A stretch of DNA of 64,000 nucleotides from the NCBI GenBank assembly GCA_029959285.1, contig JASCOE010000012.1:62001-126000 (forward strand), in the 5' to 3' direction. Below are positions 56,653 to 64,000 of this stretch, in pieces. Numbering within the stretch: position 1 is the first letter of the stretch; each line of letters starts with the position of its first letter. Made by a program: the position numbers and the translations under genes. The notes beneath the pieces are model-generated. The model had not been told where the DNA came from, did no database searches, and saw nothing but the letters and a program-made list of their open reading frames with translations. This stretch comes from Flavobacteriaceae bacterium PS02337. Lineage in GTDB: Bacteria; Bacteroidota; Bacteroidia; Flavobacteriales; Flavobacteriaceae.

Positions 56653-57792
56653 ATGAACTTATTCAACGTTTACCCATTATACAACATAACTCCAGTAAAA
56701 GCAATTGATTGTACCATTATTGACGACAAAGGAGTAGAATATTTAGATTTATACAGCGGACATGGTGTGATTTCTATTGGACACACACAGCCGGATTATG
56801 TAGCAAAATTGAAAAATCAATTAGATAATTTAGGTTTTTATTCGAATGCCATTCAGAATCCTTTGCAAGTGGAGTTAGCTCAGAAATTAGGAAAACTTTC
56901 TGGTCTTGAAGATTACGAATTGTTTTTATGCAGTTCTGGTGCCGAAGCCAATGAAAATGCTTTAAAATTAGCTTCTTTCCATAACGGAAAATCAAGAGTT
57001 GTAGCTTTTGATAATTCTTTCCACGGAAGAACTTCTGCAGCCGTTGCTGTTACAGATAATAAGAAAATTGTTGCACCATTAAACGCACAGCAAGAAGTTA
57101 CTTTTTTACCTTTAAACCAAATCGAATTGGTTGAAGCTGAATTAGCTAAAGGCGATGTTACAGCAGTTATAATTGAAGGAATTCAAGGAGTTGGCGGTTT
57201 AGATCAAGGAACAACTGAATTTTTTCAGGCTTTAGAAAAAGCATGTAAAAAACACGATGTGGTTTTGATTTTAGATGAAGTTCAGTCAGGATACGGAAGA
57301 AGCGGAAAATTCTTCGCCTTCCAACACCACGGAATCAACGCTGATATTATTTCAGTTGCGAAAGGAATGGGGAACGGATTCCCAGTTGGAGCGATTTTGA
57401 TTTCTCCAAAATTCGAAGCAAGTTTCGGATTATTAGGAACTACTTTCGGCGGAAGCCATTTGTCTTGTGCTGCTGGAATTGCAGTTTTAGATGTAATTGA
57501 AAAACTGGATTTACAGAAAAATGTAAACGAAGTTTATGCATATTTCTTAGAGAAAATCAAAGAAGTTGAAGGCATCAAACAAGTAAAAGGAAAAGGATTA
57601 ATGCTTGGAGTTGAATTTGATTTTGATGTTGCAGCTCTAAGAAAGAAATTAATCATCGAAAAACACATTTTTACAGGAAGTGCAAACAATAAAAATCTAT
57701 TAAGAATTTTACCGCCTTTAACTGTGAAAAAAGCAGATATCGATACTTTCGTAAAAGCTTTAAAAGAAAGTTTAGAAGAATTAAAAAACTAA
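56653..57792 (+). CDS. argD: Acetylornithine aminotransferase (class III PLP enzyme)
   Basis: I start at ATG 56653 (379 residues): the 26 codons upstream come from the palindromic repeat and are not protein-like. It has SSGAEANENALKLA, NSFHGRTSAAVAVT, LDEVQSGYGRSGKFFAF and the PLP lysine at about K237 in SVAKGMGNGFPVGA. It converts acyl-glutamate semialdehyde to acyl-ornithine; ornithine aminotransferase is a related possibility, but the arginine context favours ArgD. Confidence 0.93.
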   Translation: MNLFNVYPLYNITPVKAIDCTIIDDKGVEYLDLYSGHGVISIGHTQPDYVAKLKNQLDNLGFYSNAIQNPLQVELAQKLGKLSGLEDYELFLCSSGAEANENALKLASFHNGKSRVVAFDNSFHGRTSAAVAVTDNKKIVAPLNAQQEVTFLPLNQIELVEAELAKGDVTAVIIEGIQGVGGLDQGTTEFFQALEKACKKHDVVLILDEVQSGYGRSGKFFAFQHHGINADIISVAKGMGNGFPVGAILISPKFEASFGLLGTTFGGSHLSCAAGIAVLDVIEKLDLQKNVNEVYAYFLEKIKEVEGIKQVKGKGLMLGVEFDFDVAALRKKLIIEKHIFTGSANNKNLLRILPPLTVKKADIDTFVKALKESLEELKN

Positions 57793-57805
57793 TTCTCATC
57801 AAATA

Positions 57806-57838
57806 AAACCCGACAAGTTTTTAAAAGCTGTCGGGTTT
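57806..57838 (+). terminator. Hairpin between argD and proA, possible terminator or processing site
   Basis: AAACCCGACA (57806-57815) pairs with TGTCGGGTTT (57829-57838). The bases after it are AGAACTCACA rather than a T tract, so read-through into proA is likely. Confidence 0.6.
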
Positions 57839-57894
57839 AGAACTCACAATTTGAGTTTTAAAGCAACCAAAAAACAACCAACTCACTTGAAATT

Positions 57895-59088
57895 ATGAAA
57901 CCATTATCAATTGAAAAACGCAATCTCGTTTTGCGGTCTATGGCAAATCTGGTCGAGCAGGAGCGGAGTCAGATTATCTTGACCAATCAGGAAGATCTTG
58001 CCGATTACGACGGCTCTGATTTAGCAATGGAAGAACGCTTAAAAGTAGATGATAAAAAAGTCGACGAAATGATTTTATCATTAAACCAATTGACTTCTCA
58101 GGAAGATCCTGTCGGCGTTGAGCGTTTTCATTTTACTCATGATAATGGAATAAAAGTCATCAATAAAACAGCCGCTTTCGGAACGGTTTTAATTATTTAC
58201 GAATCTCGCCCAGATGTTACAATTGAAGCGGGTGGAATCGCTTTTAAATCTGGAAATAAGATTTTATTAAAAGGAGGAAAAGAGTCTTTAAAATCAAATT
58301 TGAAAATCGTAAGTCTTTGGCATAAAGCTTTAGAAGAAAATGGAGTTTCAAAAAACTGGGTTGAATATCTGAATTACAATAGAACAGAAACTCAGGCTTT
58401 TTTAGAAAAACCAACTCAAAAAGTCGATTTAATAGTTCCAAGAGGCGGAGAAAAATTAATTGAGTTTGTAAAAGCGCACGCAACATGTCCAGTAATTGTA
58501 AGCGGACGAGGAAATAATTTTGTTTACGTTCATGAAGATGCTGATACAGATTTAGCTTTAAAAGTAATTTTAAATGCCAAAACAGCGAAAATATCGGCTT
58601 GTAATGCTTTAGATAAAGTTTTGATAAGCTCTAAGCTTCCAAATTTCGAAGGTTTTACAGCAATGTTAATTGAAGCTTTAGTTGAATCAAAAGTAGAAGT
58701 GATTGTCGATAAATCTTTAGTAAATTTTGAAAATACTAAAACACTTCAAAACGAAGATATTTGGTACGAAGAATTTCTAGATTATAAAATCGTAATCGGA
58801 ACTATTGATTCTCAAGATCACGCTATTGATATGATTAATAAGTATTGTGGAGGACATTCTGCAGCAATTATTACCAGAGATAATGAAGTTGCACAGCAGT
58901 TTATGGAATCGATAGATGCCGCAGCAGTTTACCAAAATGCATCAACCAGATTTACAGACGGAGGACAATTTGGTTTAGGTGGAGAATTAGCGATAAGTAC
59001 GGATAAATTACATCAAAGAGGACCAATTGGCCTTCAACATTTGGTAACCAATAAATGGTACGTGTACGGAGAAGGACAGATACGATAA
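57895..59088 (+). CDS. proA: Glutamate-5-semialdehyde dehydrogenase
   Basis: The 397-residue protein reduces glutamyl phosphate in proline synthesis. It has VLIIYESRPDVTIEAGGIAF, LKGGKESLKSN, and the catalytic cysteine at about C236 in KISACNALDKV. It ends with FTDGGQFGLGGELAIST and HQRGPIGLQHLVT. It lies with proB inside the arginine cluster. Glutamate is the common precursor, so joint control is plausible. Confidence 0.95.
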   Translation: MKPLSIEKRNLVLRSMANLVEQERSQIILTNQEDLADYDGSDLAMEERLKVDDKKVDEMILSLNQLTSQEDPVGVERFHFTHDNGIKVINKTAAFGTVLIIYESRPDVTIEAGGIAFKSGNKILLKGGKESLKSNLKIVSLWHKALEENGVSKNWVEYLNYNRTETQAFLEKPTQKVDLIVPRGGEKLIEFVKAHATCPVIVSGRGNNFVYVHEDADTDLALKVILNAKTAKISACNALDKVLISSKLPNFEGFTAMLIEALVESKVEVIVDKSLVNFENTKTLQNEDIWYEEFLDYKIVIGTIDSQDHAIDMINKYCGGHSAAIITRDNEVAQQFMESIDAAAVYQNASTRFTDGGQFGLGGELAISTDKLHQRGPIGLQHLVTNKWYVYGEGQIR

Positions 59089-59259
59089 TTTTAGATTTCA
59101 GATTTTAGATTGATGATTAACGATTTTTGATTTAAGATTATTTGAATTTGGAATTTATTTATTGGAATTTAATTATAGATAAAGCTTTGTGAACTTAGCG
59201 TTTTGTAAACACAAACAACATAAAAAAACCTTGCGCCCTTTGCGGTTAAAAAACAAGAC
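59089..59259. repeat. proA-proB spacer made of word-like repeats
   Basis: The left part has GATTTTAGATT and GATTTCAGATTTTAG words, shared with the spacer at 37323. The right part has TTTGTGAACTTAGCG, TTTTGTAAACAC and CCTTGCGCCCTTTGCGG words. No gene or terminator is seen. Confidence 0.5.
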
Positions 59260-60021
59260 ATGGCAAAAAAAAGGATTTTATTAAAAATAGGAAGTAACAC
59301 TTTAACCAAAGAAACCAATCATATTTCTCGGGGAAAGATTGAAGATCTCGGAATACAGATTGCAGCTTTAAACGATGAATATGAGTTTATCATCGTGAGT
59401 TCAGGAGCAATTGCGGCAGCAAAGCAATTTGTAAAACTGGATAATCAAGATAAAGATGTTTTTGTAAAACAGGCATTAGCTTCAATCGGACAGCCTCATT
59501 TAATGCGGATTTACAATGAAAATTTCAAAGATTTAGGGCTAAATACCTCGCAGTGTTTGCTTTCTTATTCTGATTTCGAAAAAGAGCAGACCAAAAAGAA
59601 TATTGTAAATACAATTAATGTCTTAGTTAAAAACAATTACATTCCGATTATCAATGAAAATGATACCGTTGCTACAGATGAAATTCGGTTTGGAGATAAT
59701 GATAAATTAGCGGCTTTAACAGCGGTTCTTTTAAATGTTGATATTCTGATAATTGCAACCAATACAAACGGAATTTATACAAAAGATTCCATTCACGATG
59801 AAAATCCGGAAACGATAAAATTGGTAAATGATTTAAAATCGCTCGAAAAAGAAATCGGCGAATCAAAATCATCACACGGAACAGGAGGAATGCAATCCAA
59901 AATAGAAGCAGTCGCAATTTCAAAAGCAGCCAATATAGAAACCTGGATTGTCAATGGATTGAATGATAATTTTATTTTAAAGGCGTTGAAGGAAGAGATT
60001 CCGTTTACGAAAATCGTTTAA
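59260..60021 (+). CDS. proB: Glutamate 5-kinase (no PUA domain)
   Basis: The 253-residue amino acid kinase phosphorylates glutamate for proline synthesis. It has RILLKIGSNTLTKE, FIIVSSGAIAAA, INENDTVATDEI and FGDNDKLAALTAVLL, and ends with HGTGGMQSKIEAV. The PUA domain that follows the kinase in E. coli ProB is absent, a short form seen in other bacteria. The gene is followed by the repeated GTTTAATCG sequence. Confidence 0.95.
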   Translation: MAKKRILLKIGSNTLTKETNHISRGKIEDLGIQIAALNDEYEFIIVSSGAIAAAKQFVKLDNQDKDVFVKQALASIGQPHLMRIYNENFKDLGLNTSQCLLSYSDFEKEQTKKNIVNTINVLVKNNYIPIINENDTVATDEIRFGDNDKLAALTAVLLNVDILIIATNTNGIYTKDSIHDENPETIKLVNDLKSLEKEIGESKSSHGTGGMQSKIEAVAISKAANIETWIVNGLNDNFILKALKEEIPFTKIV

Positions 60022-60023
60022 CT

Positions 60024-60144
60024 GTTTAATCGTTAATTCGGTTAATCGATTAGAAAATGAACATAAAAAAGCAAAAGGATAAAGTTAGATTTGTTTAAGC
60101 AGCAAAACAATTAAACAAATCAACGATTAACCGATTAAACAAAA
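60024..60144. repeat. Second GTTTAATCG-type repeat, proB-argF' spacer
   Basis: Bases 60024-60052 are identical to 56588-56616. A related reverse-complement segment (AATCAACGATTAACCG, about 60118-60133) lies 70 bases on, giving an overall inverted arrangement. Confidence 0.75.
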
Positions 60145-60149
60145 AAACA

Positions 60150-61103
60150 ATGAACTATATTTCAATAAAAGACATCAACTCATTATCAAAATGGGTAAAA
60201 CAAGCGATAAAAATCAAAAAGAATCCGCTTAAAAATCAAAGTTTAGGAAAGAATAAAACTTTGGGAATGTTATTCTTCAATCCAAGTTTAAGAACGCGTT
60301 TGAGTACTCAAAAAGCGGCTATAAACTTAGGAATGAACGTGATGGTAATGAATTTTACTAACGAAGGATGGACGTTAGAATTCGAAGACGGAGCGGTAAT
60401 GAATTCTGGTGCTTCAGAACATATTAAAGAAGCGGCAGAAGTAGTTTCTCAATATTGTGATATTATCGCAATTCGTGCTTTTGCAGGTTTAGAAAACAAA
60501 GAAAAAGATTATCAAGAAACTGTAATTTCAGGGTTTTTGAAATACGCTACAGTGCCAATAGTAAATATGGAAAGTGCTATTCGTCATCCGTTGCAGTCAT
60601 TAGCAGATGCGATTACAATGGAAGAATTCAAGCCTAGACATAAAGAAAAACCAAAAGTGGTTCTTTCTTGGGCTCCACATCCAAAAGCGTTGCCACAGGC
60701 AGTTGCTAATTCATTCGTAGAAATGATGCAAATGCAAAAAGATATGGATTTTGTAATCACGCATCCAGAAGGTTATGAATTAAGTCCAGAAATCACAAAA
60801 GACTGTAAAGTCGAATACAATCAAGATAAAGCTTTTGAAAATGCCGATTTCGTTTACGTTAAAAACTGGAGTAATTTCAACGATTACGGAAAAGTAACTA
60901 ACAGCGATTCAAATTGGACTGTTACAGCAGAGAAAATGGCTTTAACCAATAATGGAAAGTTCATGCACTGTCTTCCAGTTCGTCGTAACGTAATTGTAAG
61001 TGATGAAGTTTTAGACGGAGAAAATTCAATCGTAATCGAACAAGCGAATAACAGAACGTATTCAGCACAATTAGTTTTACAAAAAATTCTTAAAAAAATA
61101 TAG
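60150..61103 (+). CDS. argF': N-acylornithine carbamoyltransferase (ArgF' type)
   Basis: The 317-residue transcarbamylase has the carbamoyl-phosphate site FFNPSLRTRLST, HPLQSLADA and the HCLPVRRN motif. In the Bacteroidota pathway the substrate is N-succinyl- or N-acetylornithine rather than ornithine. The residue that I recall as the succinyl/acetyl switch (Pro90 in Bacteroides fragilis, Glu92 in Xanthomonas) aligns with about S89 here, in VMNSGASEH. The acyl group used is therefore uncertain. It lies between proB and argB. Confidence 0.92.
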   Translation: MNYISIKDINSLSKWVKQAIKIKKNPLKNQSLGKNKTLGMLFFNPSLRTRLSTQKAAINLGMNVMVMNFTNEGWTLEFEDGAVMNSGASEHIKEAAEVVSQYCDIIAIRAFAGLENKEKDYQETVISGFLKYATVPIVNMESAIRHPLQSLADAITMEEFKPRHKEKPKVVLSWAPHPKALPQAVANSFVEMMQMQKDMDFVITHPEGYELSPEITKDCKVEYNQDKAFENADFVYVKNWSNFNDYGKVTNSDSNWTVTAEKMALTNNGKFMHCLPVRRNVIVSDEVLDGENSIVIEQANNRTYSAQLVLQKILKKI

Positions 61104-61107
61104 TTTT

Positions 61108-61196
61108 TTGAGGTGCTAAGGTTCTAAGTTTCTAAGATGCTAAGAAACGATGAGCAAAAGCCTTAGTCCCTTAATACCTTAGCAACTTAGAACCTC
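61108..61196. repeat. CTTAG/CTAAG-word repeat reaching the argB start
   Basis: GAGGTGCTAAGGTTCTAAGT (from 61110) and CCTTAGCAACTTAGAACCTC (61175-61194) are mostly reverse complements. Copies of TTCTAAG and CTTAG words fill the spacer right up to the argB ATG, leaving no room for a ribosome binding site. Confidence 0.75.
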
Positions 61197-61973
61197 ATGA
61201 AGAAAGTTACCGTAATCAAAATAGGTGGAAACATCATCGACAATCCAGCAGAATTAGAACAATTTTTAACCGATTTTTCTAAAATTGAAGGCTATAAAGT
61301 TTTAGTTCACGGTGGTGGAAAATCGGCTACCAAAATGGCTCAGAGTATTGGTTTAGTTCCACAAATGATTGACGGACGCCGAATTACAGATGCTCCTATG
61401 CTTGATGTTGTGGTTATGATTTACGCCGGACAAATCAACAAACATGTTGTAGCACAATTGCAGGCAAAAGACAATAATGCGATTGGTTTTTCGGGAGCTG
61501 ATGGAAATTTGATTCAGTCCACAAAAAGAAATCACCCAACAATAGATTACGGATTTGTAGGCGATGTAAAGCAAGTTAATACCAAATTACTGGCAACTTT
61601 ACTAGAAGCTAGAGTTGTTCCTGTTTTTTGCGCCATTACGCACGATAAAAACGGACAACTATTAAACACAAATGCAGATACAATTGCAAGCGAATTATCA
61701 ATTGCATTATCTGAAGTTTTTGATGTTACGCTGACTTACTGTTTTGAAAAACAAGGCGTTTTACTAGATTCAGAAGATGATTCATCTGTAATAACAGAAA
61801 TCAACGAAACATTATACAATAAACTAAAAGAGGAAAAAGTAATCCATTCCGGAATGATTCCAAAATTGGATAATTGCTTCAATAGTTTATCAAGAGGCGT
61901 TCAGAAAATCAAAATTGGGCATCACAGAATGCTTCAAAATGCAGATATTCCGCATACAACGATTACATTATAA
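61197..61973 (+). CDS. argB: Acetylglutamate kinase
   Basis: The 258-residue kinase phosphorylates N-acylglutamate. It has KIGGNIIDNPAELEQFL, the glycine-rich VHGGGKSATKMAQ, VVPVFCAITHDKNGQLLNTN, given here only by its ends (VVPVFCAI, LLNTN), and ends with HSGMIPKLDNCFNSL. Length is on the short side but all motifs are intact. The start follows the spacer repeat immediately. Confidence 0.95.
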   Translation: MKKVTVIKIGGNIIDNPAELEQFLTDFSKIEGYKVLVHGGGKSATKMAQSIGLVPQMIDGRRITDAPMLDVVVMIYAGQINKHVVAQLQAKDNNAIGFSGADGNLIQSTKRNHPTIDYGFVGDVKQVNTKLLATLLEARVVPVFCAITHDKNGQLLNTNADTIASELSIALSEVFDVTLTYCFEKQGVLLDSEDDSSVITEINETLYNKLKEEKVIHSGMIPKLDNCFNSLSRGVQKIKIGHHRMLQNADIPHTTITL

Positions 61974-61979
61974 AAAATG

Positions 61980-62216
61980 TTGCCACGAATTGACACTAAT
62001 TTTTGCTGTTAAAAGAGAAAATAATTTTAGATCTACACTAAAAAGTTAATTTTGATTTTAAATCTTTTATAAAAAAATAATGTTTGAAAATCCGTGTAAT
62101 TAGTGGCAAAAAAATAGAGCGCACAAGGTATTTTAAATAAATTTGCGCAAGTAAAAATGGTCAAAGGAAAGCTCAAAAACTTTGCTGCTTTGTCCCTTTG
62201 AGCCTTTGAACCTTAT
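61980..62216. repeat. argB-argE spacer with two palindromic repeat families
   Basis: TTGCCACGAATTGACAC (61980-61996) is related to the reverse complement of GTGTAATTAGTGGCAA (62094-62109), the same family as at 43406 and 63304. A second pair at about 62159-62216 uses GGTCAAAGGAAAGCTCAAA and TTTGAGCCTTTGAACC. No gene is seen. Confidence 0.6.
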
Positions 62217-62220
62217 TAAA

Positions 62221-63291
62221 ATGAAAAATATAGATACGCTTACCCAGGAAGCAATTAGTTTATTAAAAAGTCTAATCGAAACCCCTTCATTTTCAAGTGA
62301 AGAAGATCAAACGGCTCTTTTAATCGAAAATTGGTTCAATCAGAATGAAATTCCTTTCAAGAGAGAAAATAACAATGTGTGGGCTTTCAACAAATATTTC
62401 GACGAAAATAAACCAACACTTTTACTAAACTCACATCACGATACTGTACGTCCAAATCAGGCGTATACCAACGATCCGTTTAAAGCGATTGAAAAAGACG
62501 GTAAATTATTCGGTTTAGGAAGTAATGATGCAGGAGGCTGTTTGGTTTCGTTATTAGCAACTTTTGTACATTTTTACGAAAATCAAAACCTATCTCACAA
62601 TATTGTAATTGTGGCTTCCGCCGAAGAAGAAAGCAGTGGGAAAAACGGCTTAAACAGCGTTTTGAAAAGTTTACCAGAGTTAGATTGCGCGATTGTTGGA
62701 GAACCAACTTTAATGCAATTGGCTGTTGCTGAAAAAGGATTGTTAGTTCTTGACGTAAAAGTAAAAGGAACCGCAAGCCACGCCGCACACCAAAATGATG
62801 ATAATGCATTGTATAAATCAATTCCAGTAATGGAATGGTTTAAAAACTATAAATTCGACAAAATCTCAGACGTTTTAGGGCCAGTAAAAATGACCGTAAC
62901 GCAGATTAATGCAGGAAAACAGCATAATGTTGTTCCGTCTGAATGTGATTTAGTTGTTGACATTCGTGTGACAGATCGTTATACAAATGCTGAAATTCTC
63001 GAAGTGGTAAAAGCAAATATAAATGCCGAAGTTACACCAAGATCAATGCATTTAAACGCATCTTCTATTCCAATTGCACACGGTTTAGTTCAAGCGGGAA
63101 TCGCTTTAGGAAGAACAACGTATGGTTCGCCAACACTTTCAGATCAGTCCGTTTTAAGCTGTCAGTCTTTGAAACTTGGGCCAGGAGAAACATTACGCTC
63201 GCATTCAGCAGACGAATTTATTTTTGTAAATGAAATTGAAGAAGGAGTCGATTTGTATATCAAAATACTAACCGATTTCTTTAAATTATAA
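62221..63291 (+). CDS. argE: Acetylornithine deacetylase-like M20 peptidase
   Basis: From ATG 62221 the protein has 356 residues; 13 codons upstream come from a spacer repeat. It has the M20 metal sites LLLNSHHDTVRP, GLGSNDAGGCLVSLLA and the EEESSGKNG acid pair. The lid domain contains VKGTASHAAHQNDDNA. It removes the acyl group from acyl-citrulline or acyl-ornithine; in the ArgF' route acyl-citrulline is the expected substrate. Position between argB and argH supports the call. Confidence 0.92.
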   Translation: MKNIDTLTQEAISLLKSLIETPSFSSEEDQTALLIENWFNQNEIPFKRENNNVWAFNKYFDENKPTLLLNSHHDTVRPNQAYTNDPFKAIEKDGKLFGLGSNDAGGCLVSLLATFVHFYENQNLSHNIVIVASAEEESSGKNGLNSVLKSLPELDCAIVGEPTLMQLAVAEKGLLVLDVKVKGTASHAAHQNDDNALYKSIPVMEWFKNYKFDKISDVLGPVKMTVTQINAGKQHNVVPSECDLVVDIRVTDRYTNAEILEVVKANINAEVTPRSMHLNASSIPIAHGLVQAGIALGRTTYGSPTLSDQSVLSCQSLKLGPGETLRSHSADEFIFVNEIEEGVDLYIKILTDFFKL

Positions 63292-63303
63292 GAAAAGAAA
63301 AAC

Positions 63304-63412
63304 CGTCACGAATTCACGAATTAATTTTTTACTATCTAAATGATATTAATTCGAATTAATTCGAAAAAAATAATCGCAAAGATTATCAAAAATAATTCGT
63401 GAATTCGTGGCG
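63304..63412. repeat. Inverted repeat of the CCACGAATTCACGAATTA family
   Basis: CGTCACGAATTCACGAATTA (63304-63323) and TAATTCGTGAATTCGTGGCG (63393-63412) are reverse complements in 19 of 20 positions. The AT-rich core between them would form a long cruciform or terminator-like structure before argH. Confidence 0.8.
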
Positions 63413-63428
63413 AAAAAAAACATTACCT

Positions 63429-64000
63429 ATGAAACTTTGGGAAAAAGGAATACCAACAGATAAACAAATCGAACAATTCACAGTTGGAAACGACCGTGAA
63501 CTGGATTTGGTTTTAGCAAAATACGATGCTTTAGGTTCAATCGCTCATGCCAAAATGTTGGGACAAATTGGTTTGTTAACTCAGGAAGAAACAACTTCTT
63601 TAGTTGATGCATTAAACGAAATCATCGCTGATATCGTAGTGGGTAATTTCGAAATCGAAGATAGTTTTGAAGACGTACATTCTAAAATTGAGTATCTTTT
63701 AACAGCAAAACTAGGCAATGCAGGAAAGAAAATCCATACCGCACGCTCTCGAAACGATCAGGTCTTAGTAGACGTTCATTTGTATTTAAAAGACGAATTA
63801 AAATCGATAAAAGAACAGGTAAAAACTTTGTTTGACTTGTTAATGGAATCAGCAGAGAAACATCAAAACGTTTTATTACCAGGTTATACACATTTACAAA
63901 TCGCTATGCCATCGTCATTCGGAATGTGGTTTTCTGCTTACGCTGAAAGTTTAATTGATGATGTTACAATGTTAAATGCTGCTTCAAAAATTGTAGACCA
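63429..64000 (+). CDS. argH: Argininosuccinate lyase, N-terminal part (cut by window edge)
   Basis: About 190 residues are present from ATG 63429. They begin MKLWEKGIPTDKQIEQF and include EDVHSKIEYLL, TARSRNDQVLVDVHLYL, and the PGYTHLQIAMPSSFGMW block, the signature of the fumarase/aspartase superfamily lyase that makes arginine and fumarate. The gene continues beyond 64000. It is the last visible gene of the arginine cluster, following argE after 137 bases of repeat-rich spacer. Confidence 0.95.
   Translation, partial: MKLWEKGIPTDKQIEQFTVGNDRELDLVLAKYDALGSIAHAKMLGQIGLLTQEETTSLVDALNEIIADIVVGNFEIEDSFEDVHSKIEYLLTAKLGNAGKKIHTARSRNDQVLVDVHLYLKDELKSIKEQVKTLFDLLMESAEKHQNVLLPGYTHLQIAMPSSFGMWFSAYAESLIDDVTMLNAASKIVD

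Noticed and set aside
57806-57838. Full transcription terminator between argD and proA
   Set aside because: The stem is good but no T tract follows, so it is kept only as a hairpin with read-through likely.

Overview
This window reads as chromosome of a Flavobacterium-like member of the Bacteroidota. Coding DNA is AT-rich, genes mostly lack Shine-Dalgarno sites, several promoters fit the flavobacterial pattern TTG-N17-23-TANNTTTG, and there is type IX secretion (T9SS) and gliding-type surface machinery (CHU_C-tailed giant protein, PorP/SprF, PorE-like OmpA protein, PorD-like protein). No tRNA, rRNA, CRISPR array, prophage or intact insertion sequence was seen.

Layout. 1-3.1 kb: the end of priA, a LytTR response regulator, and the rpsF-rpsR-rplI ribosomal operon. 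3.1-4.26 kb: an AT-rich spacer. 4.26-16.2 kb: a surface module of a 2,992-residue secreted repeat protein, its PorP/SprF partner and a PorE-like OmpA protein. 16.4-30.9 kb: housekeeping genes (ligA, a two-gene 5'-nucleotidase, dapA, bamD, omega subunit, coaBC, porD-like, recN, fabV, a glycosyltransferase, coaE). 30.9-33.2 kb: a histidine kinase and OmpR-type regulator pair. 33.5-36.4 kb: a small transcription unit, an operator-like palindrome, and an rtcB-prfH-TPR operon that looks like an RNA or ribosome repair and rescue module. 36.4-53.3 kb: mixed genes (acyl-ACP thioesterase, miaA, potassium channel, exonuclease/GIY-YIG fusion, PLP protein, hydroxyacyl-CoA dehydrogenase, Gfo/Idh oxidoreductase, pcm, XRE-Fic protein, smpB, outer membrane proteins, an M1 peptidase). 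53.35-64.0 kb: an arginine/proline biosynthesis cluster in the order GNAT, argG, argC, argD, proA, proB, argF', argB, argE, argH (cut by the window edge).

How the parts work together. The giant protein carries a type B CTD-like tail, and its neighbours supply the matching outer-membrane partner and a periplasmic anchor. The arginine cluster holds every step from glutamate to arginine if the leading GNAT is the N-acyl-glutamate synthase. The cluster is preceded by a strong consensus promoter and a compact 122-nt segment able to fold into a closed multi-hairpin structure, the best candidate here for an undescribed regulatory RNA. The rtcB-prfH-TPR operon with its own palindrome is the second strongest lead, and a Fic protein that has lost its catalytic residues but keeps a DNA-binding domain is the third. 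Spacers in the arginine cluster and elsewhere carry families of short, partly palindromic repeats.
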